A DNA stretch of 64,000 nucleotides from Phragmites australis (taxonomy: Eukaryota > Streptophyta > Magnoliopsida > Poales > Poaceae), in NCBI RefSeq assembly GCF_958298935.1, contig NC_084940.1, forward strand, positions 526,001-590,000, written 5' to 3'. The notes beneath the pieces were generated by a model. It did not search any database, was not told the DNA's origin, and worked only from the letters and a program-made list of their open reading frames with translations. A program made the translations under genes and the position numbers. Shown one piece after another: positions 32,969 to 44,365 of this stretch (position 1 is the stretch's first letter; each line of letters begins with the position of its first letter).

Positions 32969-35242
32969 ATGGGCAGCGACCATGGCGGTGGGCACGGGGG
33001 CGGCGACTTCCGCCAGAAGGTGTGGAGCATGACGGGCGGGCCCTACTGCCGCCCCGTCCACTGGCGCCGCAACACCGCCATCGCCATGTTCGGCATCTTC
33101 CTCATCTGCATCCCCATCGCCATGAAGTCCGCGGAACTAGAGGTATGCATGCGTCTCCCCGCCACCCAACCTCCTCTAATCCTGCTACGCCTTGCATCTT
33201 GACGTAGTCTTGAGGATTTCAGCTGGCCTTCTCACCCTAGATTAGAGATTAGATCTGTGGGGAACGAATAGTAGACGGATTTGGTTAGACTTCGCGTCGT
33301 TAGGAGCTAGGAACAGATTATCTACAGAATGTGGAAATGATGGCCATTGAGTTGTATTGGGTACTTCTGCTCTTCATTTAGCTATCAAACTCAAACTTGT
33401 GAGTTGTGAGTACCATTTAGGTAATATTTTGTGATCCTGTGGAAGAACCCTTGAAATCTTAAATTAGTGTGGATGTGGAATGCCGTTTCAGAATAGGATG
33501 CTACTTAGTTGGAGTGGGTTAGTTTCGAAAATAAACTCCTGTAATTTTCCAGGTGTTCTGAAACGATCTGTAGATGCGATGAGTGTGCCTGTCCCATTTA
33601 GACGACTTTCTGACAGACACATGTTAACCAGGCAGGCATTACACGTGCATGCAGATGATAATGGGTCAGGTAGCACCTTGAAGTAATTTCACTAAAATTC
33701 TTTGATGGACATAGTGCATGTTCACTTGTTAGCTAAGGAGTACATAAGCTGCTGGAGATGAAAGAGGATAGCGGCATTATATGTGGTTGGCTGGTTGCCA
33801 GTTGCCATTTGTGTCCTCAAGTAGGCGGGCTGCTATTTCATGTGAGATCCACTTGTCTGGGAAAGCATGTAATCCATCAGTGCACATCCTGGTGCAAGTG
33901 ATCTACATTATGGACGCAGAGTATAAGCCACATGTAGAAAATGGGGCTAAGTGGCTAACCATCCAGCACTGCAAGTGTTTCTTATAATTTTGCTATGCTC
34001 ATGGTTCAACCTCTTTCACCCATCTCTACTTTCCAGTGCCAACCAAACATCCTGAAGGTATCCAAAGAATATGCGCATGTGTATTATCTTACGATATCCT
34101 TGTTTTAAAAGGCGGCTAGCTAGATGTTCTGGGTGGTGCCTGGGCGCCACCCTCCCGCCTAACACCTAATTGCCGGCTAGCCCACCTAGGCGGTCACCAG
34201 CGCCTCCAATTAGGTTCCTAGCGCTTTAGTACATTGACAAAAGTCAGTAGAATAATGACATTGTTAAGGTATTATGTAATCTTCATCCGAAATCAAGCAT
34301 TTCATGTATATATTTCGAGAAAACATGCATCGTCAAGGTAACTGGAGCATGTGTGCTTTTTAGTAGGGCAAAAAGGATTTTAGGATGCTTACAATATTTT
34401 GGGGGCTTGGTTTTCCGTAACAAGTAGGTAATTTAGTGCAACTCGAAGTACATAATGTACTTATTTTGAGGAGTCATTTAGATGTATGGTAGGTTTATAT
34501 GTTTCATGGCACCTTTCACAGATACTAATGGAAATAACCAATGTAGGGATGCACATTTTCTGTTCAAAAGCAAATGATATGACGAAACATGGATTTGTAT
34601 TATTACTTAGGTTATGGTGAAGGTGCAAAATAATGGTAACTGAGCATAGCTAACAAGTATGCTGCATTAGTGTTATTACTGTTATGTATGTCGGACACTT
34701 CGCTCATGTCTTGGACAGGCAGATGGAACTTACTGCTAGTATGCACCTATGAGCATGTTAAATCTGATAGTGATAAACTGAGTAGAGTGTCTCCTCTTCA
34801 AAATGTGCTGCATTTGTGCGAGCTCTTGTTGAAACCTGTCAAGTGTGCCACATGTTTACAGGTTACCACACTATTAGATATTTCGTATGGTGATTAATAT
34901 GTATTCTTTTCACTTGCTAGAACAATCTCAAAAAATTTCATTATTAATTTTACGTAAAGCTGGCTATTGATTGAAAACATCGACTACATTTATACAGTTA
35001 GGTGTTGTGTTTGTTGTAACGTGGGTTCCAGAGCTCACTTTGTTTGTTCAGCCAGCAGGCCTGTTGCCAAGAGGATAAGAACAGGCATACATGCTTACTG
35101 TGCTATTATTTTGTTTTCAAATAAATTGTGGAAAGTGCAGTGCTGAGAAATGTGATATTTTATGCAGCAACGCCCTCATCACCCAGTTCGGCCAATCCCA
35201 TCGCAACTGTGGTGCAAAAACTTTGGCAAGAAAGAGTACTGA
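32969..35242 (+). CDS. Small mitochondrial complex I subunit, ESSS/NDUFB11-like (82 aa)
   Basis: Two exons, 32969-33142 and 35168-35242, phase 0, give 82 aa. The protein has a His/Gly-rich start (MGSDHGGGHGGGDFR), then KVWSMTGGPYCRP, one TM (AIAMFGIFLICIPIAM) and a conserved tail RPHHPVRPIPSQLWCKNFG. From memory this matches plant proteins annotated as the ESSS subunit of NADH:ubiquinone oxidoreductase (At2g42310/At3g57785 type). They are single-pass proteins of the complex I membrane arm. The 2.0 kb intron has no other gene. The family match is fairly sure; the subunit name rests on recall. Confidence 0.8.
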
Positions 35243-36524
35243 AGGACCTTCCAACTAGCATGGAGTGAAGGGCACCTCGTTTTCGCCTTCTTGTTGTCAT
35301 AACTTGTGCTCAGCGATCAATGCTGGAAGAAGTGTTATGAGCATATTCTGGAATGCTTCATGTAATGCCGTTTGACTTTTCTTTTTATCATGTCATATGA
35401 GGAGTGCCTGTTGAACTCAAATAAATTGGTGATTCATAAGCCTCTGATGAATTTACTTGAGGGGTTTGATGCTGTGAATGTAGGCATGACAGGTTGACAT
35501 TTGCATACTTAATGTTGAAGGTTCCTTCTTGCATATGTGTGATGCTATGATTTCAATTCGTTTTCAAAGATGAGTCTACTTGAAACATAGTTTGATGTGT
35601 TTGCGAACATGAAGCATTCGAGTGTGTGCCGGCAGCCTAATCCCGGATTTGCCAGGGATGATAACACTCTGGTTCTGGAGCCCTGGTGACGAGAGGCGCC
35701 GGAGTGCGAACTACCCCATGGGTCTCGCGTGGCCGTTCGATCGAACTTGTGCAGCCAAGATTGGAGTGTATAATTACAAAGGGTGACCCTTTTTCATCTA
35801 CCTCGCTTGACTGCGTGCGGCTCGCCTCGACGATGCTTTGAGCTGAGCTCCGGTGAGCCGCGGCACCGCCCAAGATGTATGCAGCCGGCGGTCACAAGAA
35901 TCTCCTCCGGCGGGAGAGGTGGGGAGGGTCTACTTTGTCCGCCTTTGCCTTTGGTTCGACCAAGCTTGCCGTGGACGTTGACGCGGATGAATACCGTCGG
36001 CGAGGTCAAGTCTATGTTCCGCAGCACTCGGTCCCTGACTTCAATGGTGGTGTCCTGTGCTTGCTGGATTCGTAGCCAGGTTTGATCAGATGTGCTGCTG
36101 ATGCAGAGTCTGCAAATGCCTTCAGTTCCTCTGTTCCAAGCTTGTGCAGACCAAGGGAAAAAAACTGTGTGAGATCGACGAGCATCGCATTTTCCTTGCT
36201 CTTCTCGACAAATAAATACTTCAGAGTGCTATGCTGATTGGGTGGCTCTATATAGGCGACGGCGCGAGTAAGCCACGCCACGCTCGACTTCAATCTCTGC
36301 GTCATCGACTATGAGTTCCCGAGATATCAGTCGCTTGAAATATAGGAAGTGTGTTCTAAAAATTCTACATGTGGAACTGGTTTCTTCTTCTTCATTCAGT
36401 GGCCCAGAGTTCCATCGATTGGCTAACAGCAACTAAATAAAGCACATAGTTAGTTTGTTTGGGAAGCTGAACTTGCATTAACACAGAAGGCAAGAACTTT
36501 GCAATGCCAAAAAGATCAGTCGAT
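35243..36524. other. Intergenic, no supported gene
   Basis: 35243-35630 is 3' flank of the ESSS-like gene. 35640-36440 has moderately GC-rich open frames on both strands (longest minus frame 36012-36305) without a start context, domain or splice partner I recognise. It could be an old mobile-element or gene fragment. Confidence 0.4.
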
Positions 36525-37817
36525 TCAGCTGTAGAAGCTAAGCTCGTGATAGGCGCCGCACTCGGGCCTCTTGGCGACGGAGCGATACCCTTGGTCTAAG
36601 TCCTCGCGCGTCACCACGCACCGGTGGCCACGCACCGCCCGCATGCCGGCCTCGAAGCACACGGCGGCGATCTCCGCGGCGCTCATCCTGTCGTGGCGCG
36701 CCGCCAGCTCCTCCATGTCCACGTCGCCGTCCAGGTTCATCCGTGCCGCGCACGCCTGGAACACGAGCCGCTTCTGCCGCGTGTCTGGCAGCGGGAACTC
36801 GACCCTGCGGTCCAGCCGCCCCGGCCGCAGCAGCGCCGGGTCCAGCGCGTCCGCGCGGTTCGTCGCCATGATCATGCGCACGTTGTCCGCGCTGCCGTCG
36901 AACCCGTCCATCTGGGTCAGAAGCTCCACCAGCACGCGCTGCACCTCGCGGTCAGCGCCCGAGCTGGCATCGAACCTCGCCGTCGCGACGGCGTCCACCT
37001 CGTCGATGAAGATGATAGACGGCGCCTTCTCCCGGGCGAGCCGGAACACGTCGCGCACCATCGTGGCTCCCTTGCCGAGGAACTTGTTCACGAGCTCGGC
37101 GCCGTTGACGCGGATGAACGCCGCCGAGGTGTGGTGCGCGACGGCCTTGGAGAGCATGGTCTTGCCGGTGCCGGGTGGGCCGCACAGGAGCACGCCGCGC
37201 GGGGGGTCAACGCCGAGGCGCGCGAATAGCTCGGGGTGGGTCAGTGGCAGCTCGATGGCCTCGCGGACCTCCTGCTTCTGCTCCTCGCACCCGGCGATGT
37301 CGTCGTACGTGACGCTCGGCCTCTCGGCGTCGGCGACGAGGGAAGACGCGACGGCCGAGCCGGCGTCCGCTGGCAGCACGCCGACGATTGCGCACGACCG
37401 CGCGGACAGCAGCACGTTTGCCGAGAGCTTCAGGAGCCCGCGATCGACGGTGCTGAGGACGCGCATGTAGAGGCTGCGAGAGCTCTCAGCGATGGTCACG
37501 ACGGCGTGGTCGTCGCCGACGACCTCGTCCAGGTGGCCGACGACGAGGGGAGTGGCTCCCTGGACGAGCGTCAGCATCTCCTCATCGAACTGCACCTCGC
37601 GCCGGAGCTCGCCCATCTCGATGCGCACTTGCTCCTCCCGCAGCTCCAGCTGGGCGAGCTCCCGCTCCAGGGAATGGAGCTGCTCATGCAGATCCGCGTC
37701 ATCGCCGACCTCGCCGTGGGCGAACTCGTACACCGCCTCGGCCGGGGACAACTCCGGCGGGTTGAGGCCGGAGAAGTCAGCCGGACACGACAGCATTTGG
37801 TGTAGCGCCGCGGCCAT
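36525..37817 (-). CDS. Intronless RPT3-like (26S proteasome regulatory subunit 6B) AAA ATPase
   Basis: One uninterrupted 430-aa frame. Residues 42-85 have coiled-coil-like heptads (LHEQLHSLERELAQLELREE). An OB-like region follows, then the AAA core: Walker A GPPGTGKT at 213-220, pore loop KFLGKG, Walker B IIFIDE at 268-273, sensor-1 ATN near 318-320 and arginine fingers in RPGRLDRR. RADALDPALLRPGRLDR and FPLPDTRQKRLVFQ are RPT3-specific. The end, LSFYS, keeps an HbYX-type tail that docks Rpt subunits into the 20S ring. It differs from canonical RPT3 at many otherwise fixed sites (for example GKGATMV for GEGPRMV). Canonical plant RPT3 genes have introns, so this looks like an old retrocopy under coding constraint. 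No poly-A tail or target duplication remains. High GC3 resembles other intronless grass genes. Confidence 0.9.
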   Translation of the reverse strand: MAAALHQMLSCPADFSGLNPPELSPAEAVYEFAHGEVGDDADLHEQLHSLERELAQLELREEQVRIEMGELRREVQFDEEMLTLVQGATPLVVGHLDEVVGDDHAVVTIAESSRSLYMRVLSTVDRGLLKLSANVLLSARSCAIVGVLPADAGSAVASSLVADAERPSVTYDDIAGCEEQKQEVREAIELPLTHPELFARLGVDPPRGVLLCGPPGTGKTMLSKAVAHHTSAAFIRVNGAELVNKFLGKGATMVRDVFRLAREKAPSIIFIDEVDAVATARFDASSGADREVQRVLVELLTQMDGFDGSADNVRMIMATNRADALDPALLRPGRLDRRVEFPLPDTRQKRLVFQACAARMNLDGDVDMEELAARHDRMSAAEIAAVCFEAGMRAVRGHRCVVTREDLDQGYRSVAKRPECGAYHELSFYS

Positions 37818-39565
37818 GGACTGTCCGAGTCACTGACGACGATGTACGTACGGAGTCTGTTGGACGGAACCACAGAAAGCATGCAACGTGATTTATGAGG
37901 GAGGGCGAGATGGGGTCCGACTCGGAACAAGACCAAATTAAACGGACACGCATCTTGGGTTCATCCTAGGATTCGTGCTCTCTTCTCCCGAAATGCTTTC
38001 GGAACAAGAAATACTATTTGGTATGTATATGCCTTTTCAGTTTTCACCATCTAAAATACCAGCAGGCAGTTTCAAGCACAAGCAGGGTGGATCGCAGCCA
38101 ATGGAGCCTCCCCCACCCAACGATTTTTAAGAAGAGGGAGAAGAAAAGAGGGGGTGGGGGGGGGGGTGAGAGTTTATTTGGAAGGTCTTCTTCTCCACCA
38201 AATCGGCATACACGACCTTCTTCTCCGGTAGCGTCGGCTTCGAGCTATGGCAGCGCATTTGTAAGGTCTAGGTCTCGTCGTGGGCTAAGTATTTCATTTG
38301 GCTTGCTAGCCACAATCGCTGTTGGATGGCGGACCATCTTGCTTGATGCGGACTCCCATATCCTTCAAGATTTCCTTTGTGCGACTAGGCAGATAAGACC
38401 ATCACACACCTACTGGTTAACTATGTTGTCTCACGATATGTTTGGTTTGACCTGCTGCTAGGGACGGACCTACATCATGTCGCTCCGACCCGACGCCAAG
38501 CTCCTTCCCAGACTGGTGGCGTCGAGCGGCACGCAAAGTCCCTAAGGAGAAGTGACGCGGTTTTAATTCGTTTCTCATCCTGTACGCATGGTGGATTTAG
38601 AAACATCACAACTACTGCATCTTAGAGGACACTACGCCTAGCGCTCAATCCATCCTTCACAAAATTGCAAATGAGGGCATAGGGTGGTGTGTGGCTAGAG
38701 CAAAAAGGCTGCAGGACCTTATGGCCTAGCATTCTGCGTCCTTTGGTCTTCACTGTTGCATGTGGCGCAACCCTATTAGTTATAGAGGTTTGAGTGTGTG
38801 AGTGCGTTCATGTTCTCTTTGCCCGTTTGAGGGTGGAGGGATAGGATTTGTGTTGTTCTTTATTTCTTTTTTCTAATACAACAACACATATTTCTTCCGC
38901 GTGTTTGAGAGAATAAGAAGCCCTCTCTGCTTGAATCATCTGCATCCGCCACTTAGCACAAGCGGTAATCTTTGAACCGTTGCTTATGCACCTCCTCACG
39001 AATGCGCAGCTGGATATGCGAAAGGACGAAGCAGCACACATCATTGGCACTGGGCATCTCCGCTGTGATCAGAAAATGAAATGCCGACCCCTGCTGTGGT
39101 CGGTCATTGGAGCAGTGACCACTTCTATTAAGCCTTCATCCCAGATGGGGTAGATGACACCACTCAGGAGGCCATGGGAAGGCTTCAGTTCCATGAGAAA
39201 GAGATGACGAGGACTATGGGTTGTTCGACGGATTCTCCCTGGATGATTTATGGCCTGCGTCATTTCCTGTAGGCATTCACACAAAGGTGTAGAACGTCCT
39301 TTCTTTTTGTTTCCAGCTCGAAACCATATTATTTTGATATTCCTTTGTTTGCCTAAACCTGAAAGAATAACATGATAACACGAATTAGCATACCATAGCA
39401 CTGAGAAACATTGCATGGCGAAGACCAAGGTGTCCATCCATTACACTGCTATTTCATAGTGAGTAAACAACATCACTCATCAATCTATATCTGTTACTGT
39501 TAGTTTCAACAGGTAACTTTCATGTGTGGCGTATTACCTTCTCAGTACTGAGCACCGGAAACGTG
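37818..39565. other. Intergenic: AAA gene upstream region and unclassified sequence
   Basis: Contains an imperfect G-run near 38150-38167. Short frames at 38808-39050 and 39069-39437 (minus) look like degraded repeat-derived sequence with no nameable domain. Nothing firm is supported. Confidence 0.35.
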
Positions 39566-40655
39566 CACTAAGTGAAAACAGCTTATGGGCGACCGTTAAT
39601 AATCTTTATGGGTAACGAGTCTCGTATCCGTCACTCTGAACGCGTTACTGATGACTAGTTATTAATAATGGATCATACCGTTATCCGTCAACTATGAGCG
39701 TCTCTCATGTGTTGAAGTGATAGACATAATCCTCATGGGTGACGAGTTTCGCATCCGTCACTCCGAACGCGTCACTGATGACTAGTTATTGGTGACGGGT
39801 AAAGACCCGTCATCAATAATATCATCGGTGATGTGTCACACCGTTATTCGTCACCTATAAGCGTCTTCCATGTGTTGCAGTGATAGACATAAGTGACGAG
39901 TAACGTCTTCACCCGTTATTTATGTCTTAACATAAGTACCGAGTAACCTCTTCATCCATCACTTATGTCCTACATAAGTGATTACCCGTCACTTATGTCT
40001 GTCACCCATATGCTGGGAGGAATACATAAGTGATGGGTAACCAGGTTATCTGTTACTTATGTGTATGTTACCTTATGGGAATGTCATGTTTTTAGGTTGT
40101 ATCCTTGAGCGTAGCTAGGATTTAGTAGTCGTCTTCTCTCTGCAAATAATAGCAATACATCCAAATCTTTATCAATAAACATGTATATAATAACTCGCTT
40201 TATCACATAATCGCAAAGGTTACAAAGTTTCAATCAATTCATTACAGAATCACAAATATTACAAAGTTCTGATAAACTCATGTTACATATATAAGACTTT
40301 ATAACCTAGAGATTCTATAGTGAAACTCGCCGTGTGTACTTATGATTTCAGCCACCAAGAACTCTGCGATCCGTCGTTGAATCTCTGAAAGTGCACAATG
40401 GACGAAAAAAAGTGTCAAATTCCTAAATAATTTAACACATAACCAACGTCATGTTATCATAGAATTAAACTAATTACTAAAATAAGTTATGAATAATCTC
40501 ATATTGAACTTATATCGAAGGATTTGATATCCTTCACGTGGAGCGTGAGGAGCATGTTCACGCAACATAGAATCCACATGTGTTGCCCAGTGGAGGGTGT
40601 ACTCCACTTATGTACGGTGGTGAAACCTCAGCAGGTCGTCACATCCTAAGAGAGG
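39566..40655 (+). mobile_element. CACTA-like DNA transposon end (truncated)
   Basis: Starts CACTAAGTGAAAACAG at 39566. It is followed by a dense array of short direct and inverted subterminal repeats around CCGTCACTTATG and ATAAGTGACGAG, spaced through 39590-40070. This is the structure of Spm/CACTA termini in grasses. No transposase ORF and no matching right terminus were found before a different repeat begins near 40656, so it is a truncated end or is interrupted by later insertions. Confidence 0.6.
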
Positions 40656-42779
40656 TGTTGGTGTAGGATTGAGGAGGCCGACTAGAGAGAGGTGAATAGA
40701 CGGTTCTAAAAATTCTACAAGATATAACCGATTCTAATGCGAAATTAAAATGATCGGTTACAATACATATAAAACCCTCAAACTCTATGTCAAGGTTTAC
40801 AACCTAGGGTGACATGTAAGCAATTATAATTCTAGAAATGTAAATTGCACAATGTAAATAAGCTTAAGTAGATAAACCACAAAGGAGATGTCGAATTTTT
40901 ACCGCGGTCTCGGAGACTTAATCTACATTGAGGTAGGTTCAAGCTTTTAACCGCTGCTCTATCAAGTATGCAATTCTCACTATGAGAAGATGCTCTCCAC
41001 AAACAACTTGATCTTGAACCGATTAATCTAATGAACCACTCACTAGCTCGATTCCACTGGAGTTGCACTTTACCTCTCTGACAAGACGTGCATAAAGCCT
41101 CTCGCAATCACCATCATGGCTCTTTCACAAGCTTCTTTGAAGGGCTCAATGACGCAACCACCTCCAAACCGTCTAGGATGTGGCAACCTCCAAGAGTAGT
41201 AAGTCAAGATAAACTCGACTCTCACCAAGTGCCTAAAGCTCAATCACTAATGCAAATGTACTCGATTCTTGTCTCACGACCCTCTCTATATGCAACACAT
41301 TCACAAATGTGTGGAGATGACTTCGCTTTGCTCAAGTATGCTCAATGGATGCTGGAGAGTCACTCCAAGCCACTAGACATAAGGTATATATAAGCCACAA
41401 TCTAAAATATAGCCGTTGCCTAAAGTTAACCTTTGTGCACATCTGACGGTCACACCGTAGTACAACTGGTAGACAGACCACAATACAACTGGCGGTCAGA
41501 CTGCCACTCGTCCAACGGCTCTAAAACTAGTCGTTCCAGCCTTTTCAGACCTCTGGCGGTTAGATCGGCCACATTAACAGTCAGACCGCGAGCCTCGAAC
41601 AGACTACCAAAACTTTCTGTTACCTAGCGGTTAGAACGCCACCTGTTGCAGAGAGATGAAAGATCTCTACAAGCTCCAATGGTCAGTTCGGCCATCTTGG
41701 CGGTCAGACCGCCACCTTGGTGGTCAGATCGGAGTTCTTGGCGGTCAGACCTCCACTCCCTGACCAGAACAATTGACACATAGAGAAACGATGATAACTT
41801 TCTAACCTGATGTCTGATTTAGGTGATCTTGGACTCTATAGAAAGCTTATTCAGAAGGTTACACATCTCAACTGATTACTTAATATTGAATATATTAGAT
41901 AAAACCTAAAACATAGTCTAAAGATCCACCATAATGAAAACTGCATGAACCTTAACCTTTGGCAAAACAGATTTGCAACCTAAAGGTTTCATACGACCAA
42001 GAGTTAAAGCATTCAATATGACAACTTGCAAAACACCTTTGCAAACTTACTGACATGCTACACGAAGTTAGAATATGGACTTGAGCTATTTGCAAAACCC
42101 ATTTTATACCTACCAAAAGAGTACACATATGCAAGATTGAGCTTATTAACACATGGTAAAACTCAAGTAATCGTCTAAACTCCTCTTAATAGCACACCAT
42201 TTATCTTATCAATCCAGTAATTTCTTTTTTCTAATCACCAATGGCCAATAAAAGAAAATGTCCTATATTTTATACATTTGCCTTGAGCTAGCCATACCGT
42301 TGGACTTGATGAATACATTATTTGAGTCACGATGCTTCTTTTAGGCTTGTCATCAACTATTCACTTGAGCTTGATGACGATGTTCATCCACGCTTCCCAT
42401 CTCGATCCTCTCTCGATCTTCTGGAAGCTTGACGAAGTTTATTTGATTAATTCTCATCCACCAAGCATGGAGGACTCCTCTTTTCACATCATCTTCATCC
42501 AGTTCACCACCTAGATACAAACCGTAAGCATGAATCACATAAGTTGTCCACTAAACTTATTTTGATTTGCTCTTCCAACTTAGCACATTGAATATCTCAA
42601 TTCAATATTTGCCTTCATATGGAACATAACCCTAACTTACTCTCAAGCACATAACACATGAGTTAATCCACAAACTTAATTGACAATTTCATATATTTAG
42701 TTACTTGATCTCCACAAGTAACTTTTATCTTCACGCTTGTTGTCAATATTCTTAAGACCATCCTCAAACTCCAAGGTTT
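40656..42779. repeat. Unclassified interspersed repeat, host of the gypsy insertion
   Basis: Begins TGTTGGTGTAGGATTGAGG. AT-rich and noncoding, it resumes at 48440 after the nested element. It contains a cluster of degenerate palindromic GGCGGTCAGACCGCC motifs at 41445-41760. The general look recalls long LTRs or non-autonomous elements of grasses. I could not find both ends or a matching target duplication. Confidence 0.45.
41445..41760. repeat. Cluster of degenerate palindromes around GGCGGTCAGACCGCC
   Basis: At least seven variants of (T)GGCGGT-CAGA-CCGCCA, intact or half-site, occur in about 300 bp on one strand sense. Examples are GGCGGTCAGACTGCCAC, AGCGGTTAGAACGCCACC and GGCGGTCAGACCGCCACC. 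Spacing is irregular. Confidence 0.7.
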
Positions 42780-42784
42780 CTTAC
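42780..42784. repeat. 5-bp target-site duplication CTTAC (left)
   Basis: CTTAC precedes the 5' LTR and is repeated at 48435-48439 directly after the 3' LTR. Confidence 0.92.
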
Positions 42785-42871
42785 TGTCGGTGTATTTAGA
42801 ACCAGGGGTCCCTAAGTCCCGAGGCCAAACCGGCCGCCCACCACATATTACCACCCTGCAAGGTAAAAACA

Positions 42872-43386
42872 GAGACTCGGGAGAGGGTGCTCGGGGCTGC
42901 GCGTGGCAGCCCCCGAGGACTCGGTGCCCCGAAGGTCCCTCTAAAGTGCTCGGGAGAGGGTGCTCGGGGCTGCACGTGGCAGCCCGCGAGGACTCGGTGC
43001 CCCGAAGGTCTCACTCAAGTACTCGGGAGAGGGTGCTCGGGGCTGCGCGTGGCAGCCCCCGAGGACTCGGTGCCCCGAAGGTCCCTCTAAAGTGCTCGGG
43101 AGAGGGTGCTCGGGGCTGCACGTGGCAGCCCGCGAGGACTCGGTGCCCCGAAGGTCTCACTCAAGTACTCGGGGGAGGGTGCTCGGGGCTGCACGTGGCA
43201 GCCCGCGAGGACTCGGTGCCCCGAAGGTCTCACTGAAGTACTCGGGAGAGGGTGCTCGGGGCTGCACGTGGCAGCCCCCGAGGACTCGGTGCCCCGAAGG
43301 TCCCCCCAAGATGCTCGGGAAATAGTGCTCGGGGCTGCACGTGGCAGCCCCCGGGGACTCGGTCCCCAGAAGGTTCGCGCAAGATC
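42872..43386 (+). repeat. Seven 73-bp tandem repeats in U3 of the 5' LTR
   Basis: Each unit runs from TCGGGAGAGGGTGCTCGGGG to CCCCGAAGG plus a variable tail. The centre is an inverted repeat (CTCGGGGCTGC ... GCAGCCCCCGAG) enclosing CACGTG, a G-box, in five of the seven units; units 1 and 3 have CGCGTG instead. Units 1-2 and 3-4 are the same pair repeated. Confidence 0.92.
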
Positions 43387-43869
43387 GTTCAAAGACTCAA
43401 AGGGCCCCGTCGCTAGAGTGTCATCCAGTCAAGGGCCCGATGCCGCATTTAATAGGCGCGCGTGGCCTGGCATTCTGACATCCTGACATTCTCGGCTGCC
43501 CACGCCCCAGTGTCAGACCCGGCCATGCCCTGGCTGGGGGGCGTGGGTTCATTAAATGCACGGGTCCCGTCCCGTTTCCACTTGCGCACCTCGGGATAAC
43601 GTTACCAGAATCGAAGCACTCGGCCTGCCACCCTGCCCTGGCAGGAGAACAAGACAGAGTGGGCGCACCGGGCACCTCTGAGGCTGTCCGGTGGGCCTTT
43701 TTTTTTGTGGCACCCCGAAGCTTCCGCAGCGGCTAGTGGTCGAATGCGCGCCGCCTTCCTCCACCGCCCCTGTCACTTCGCCAAAATGAGATGATTAGGC
43801 CTTTCTCCGTGGCACCTGGGCATTGGCATCCCCTCTTTCCCATTCAGGATATGTCGAGGTCGGCGCATC

Positions 43870-43876
43870 TATAAAA
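43870..43876 (+). promoter_or_regulatory. TATA box of the gypsy 5' LTR
   Basis: TATAAAA followed by a purine-rich leader, about 480 bp downstream of the repeat array. The same box is in the 3' LTR at 48008-48014, where it could drive read-through into the flanking sequence. Confidence 0.65.
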
Positions 43877-44365
43877 GGAAAGGAAGGAGGACGCTAGAGA
43901 GGACGGAGAGACGAACAACGAAAAAGAGGAGGACAAGAGAAAAACAAGAGGTCAGTCGAAGAACAAGAAATCACCACCCCCGATCACAAGACAATCAAGA
44001 AACCAGCTAGCTAGAACATAAGAGCCTCCTGCTCTTTGTAAACAGCTCTCCCTCGAGAACCAGATATACCCTTGAAGGATCTCCTTCAAGGATAGATATA
44101 ACACTCATACAGGAGTAGGGTGTTACGCCTCCGCGCGGCCCGAACCTGTCCAAAAACCCGGTGTCCCCGCAAGCCATCGCATTTTATTTCCTTTTCCGCT
44201 CATTTCCCGTGCAAGCTTTTCTAGGATCATCCCCCCGGCCGAATCTCTAAAAAGGGGTCTCTCGGGATCCCTGCGACAGGAGTTCACTCTCCGACAGCTG
44301 GCGCGCCAGGTAGGGGGGAATATCCCTAGATTGTTTGTTTCCCTTTTTTTTCTCCACAGGAAAAG

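Larger units (their letters stand above)
42785..44296 (+). repeat. 5' LTR of gypsy element (1512 bp)
   Basis: Contains seven 73-bp tandem units in U3 (about 42872-43386), a TATAAAA at 43870-43876, and ends CTCTCCGACA. It is 146 bp longer than the 3' LTR because of two extra repeat units. Confidence 0.93.

Noticed and set aside
34080..34230. GC-rich segment with GGCGCC-type palindromes in the ESSS-like intron
   Set aside because: Looks like an eroded repeat, but I could not define ends, inverted repeats or a target duplication.
35637..36432. Open frames at 35.6-36.4 kb, including a 97-codon minus frame
   Set aside because: No recognisable domain and no consistent exon structure. Possibly an old fragment, but not supportable as a gene.
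38808..39437. Minus-strand frames at 38.8-39.4 kb
   Set aside because: Resemble random open frames in degraded repeat DNA; no start context or motif.
39590..40070. Regularly spaced repeats suggesting a CRISPR-like or satellite array
   Set aside because: Units vary, are partly inverted and begin next to a CACTA terminus in a plant genome; subterminal transposon repeats explain them.
41088..41393. 101-codon plus-strand frame in the unclassified repeat
   Set aside because: Lies in a noncoding interspersed repeat, with no domain, and codon use is unlike neighbouring genes.
42790..43486. Repetitive ORFs over the LTR (peptides with LGAARGSPRGLGAPKV repeats)
   Set aside because: They are translations of the 73-bp LTR repeats. 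73 is not a multiple of three and LTR context explains them; not a protein gene.
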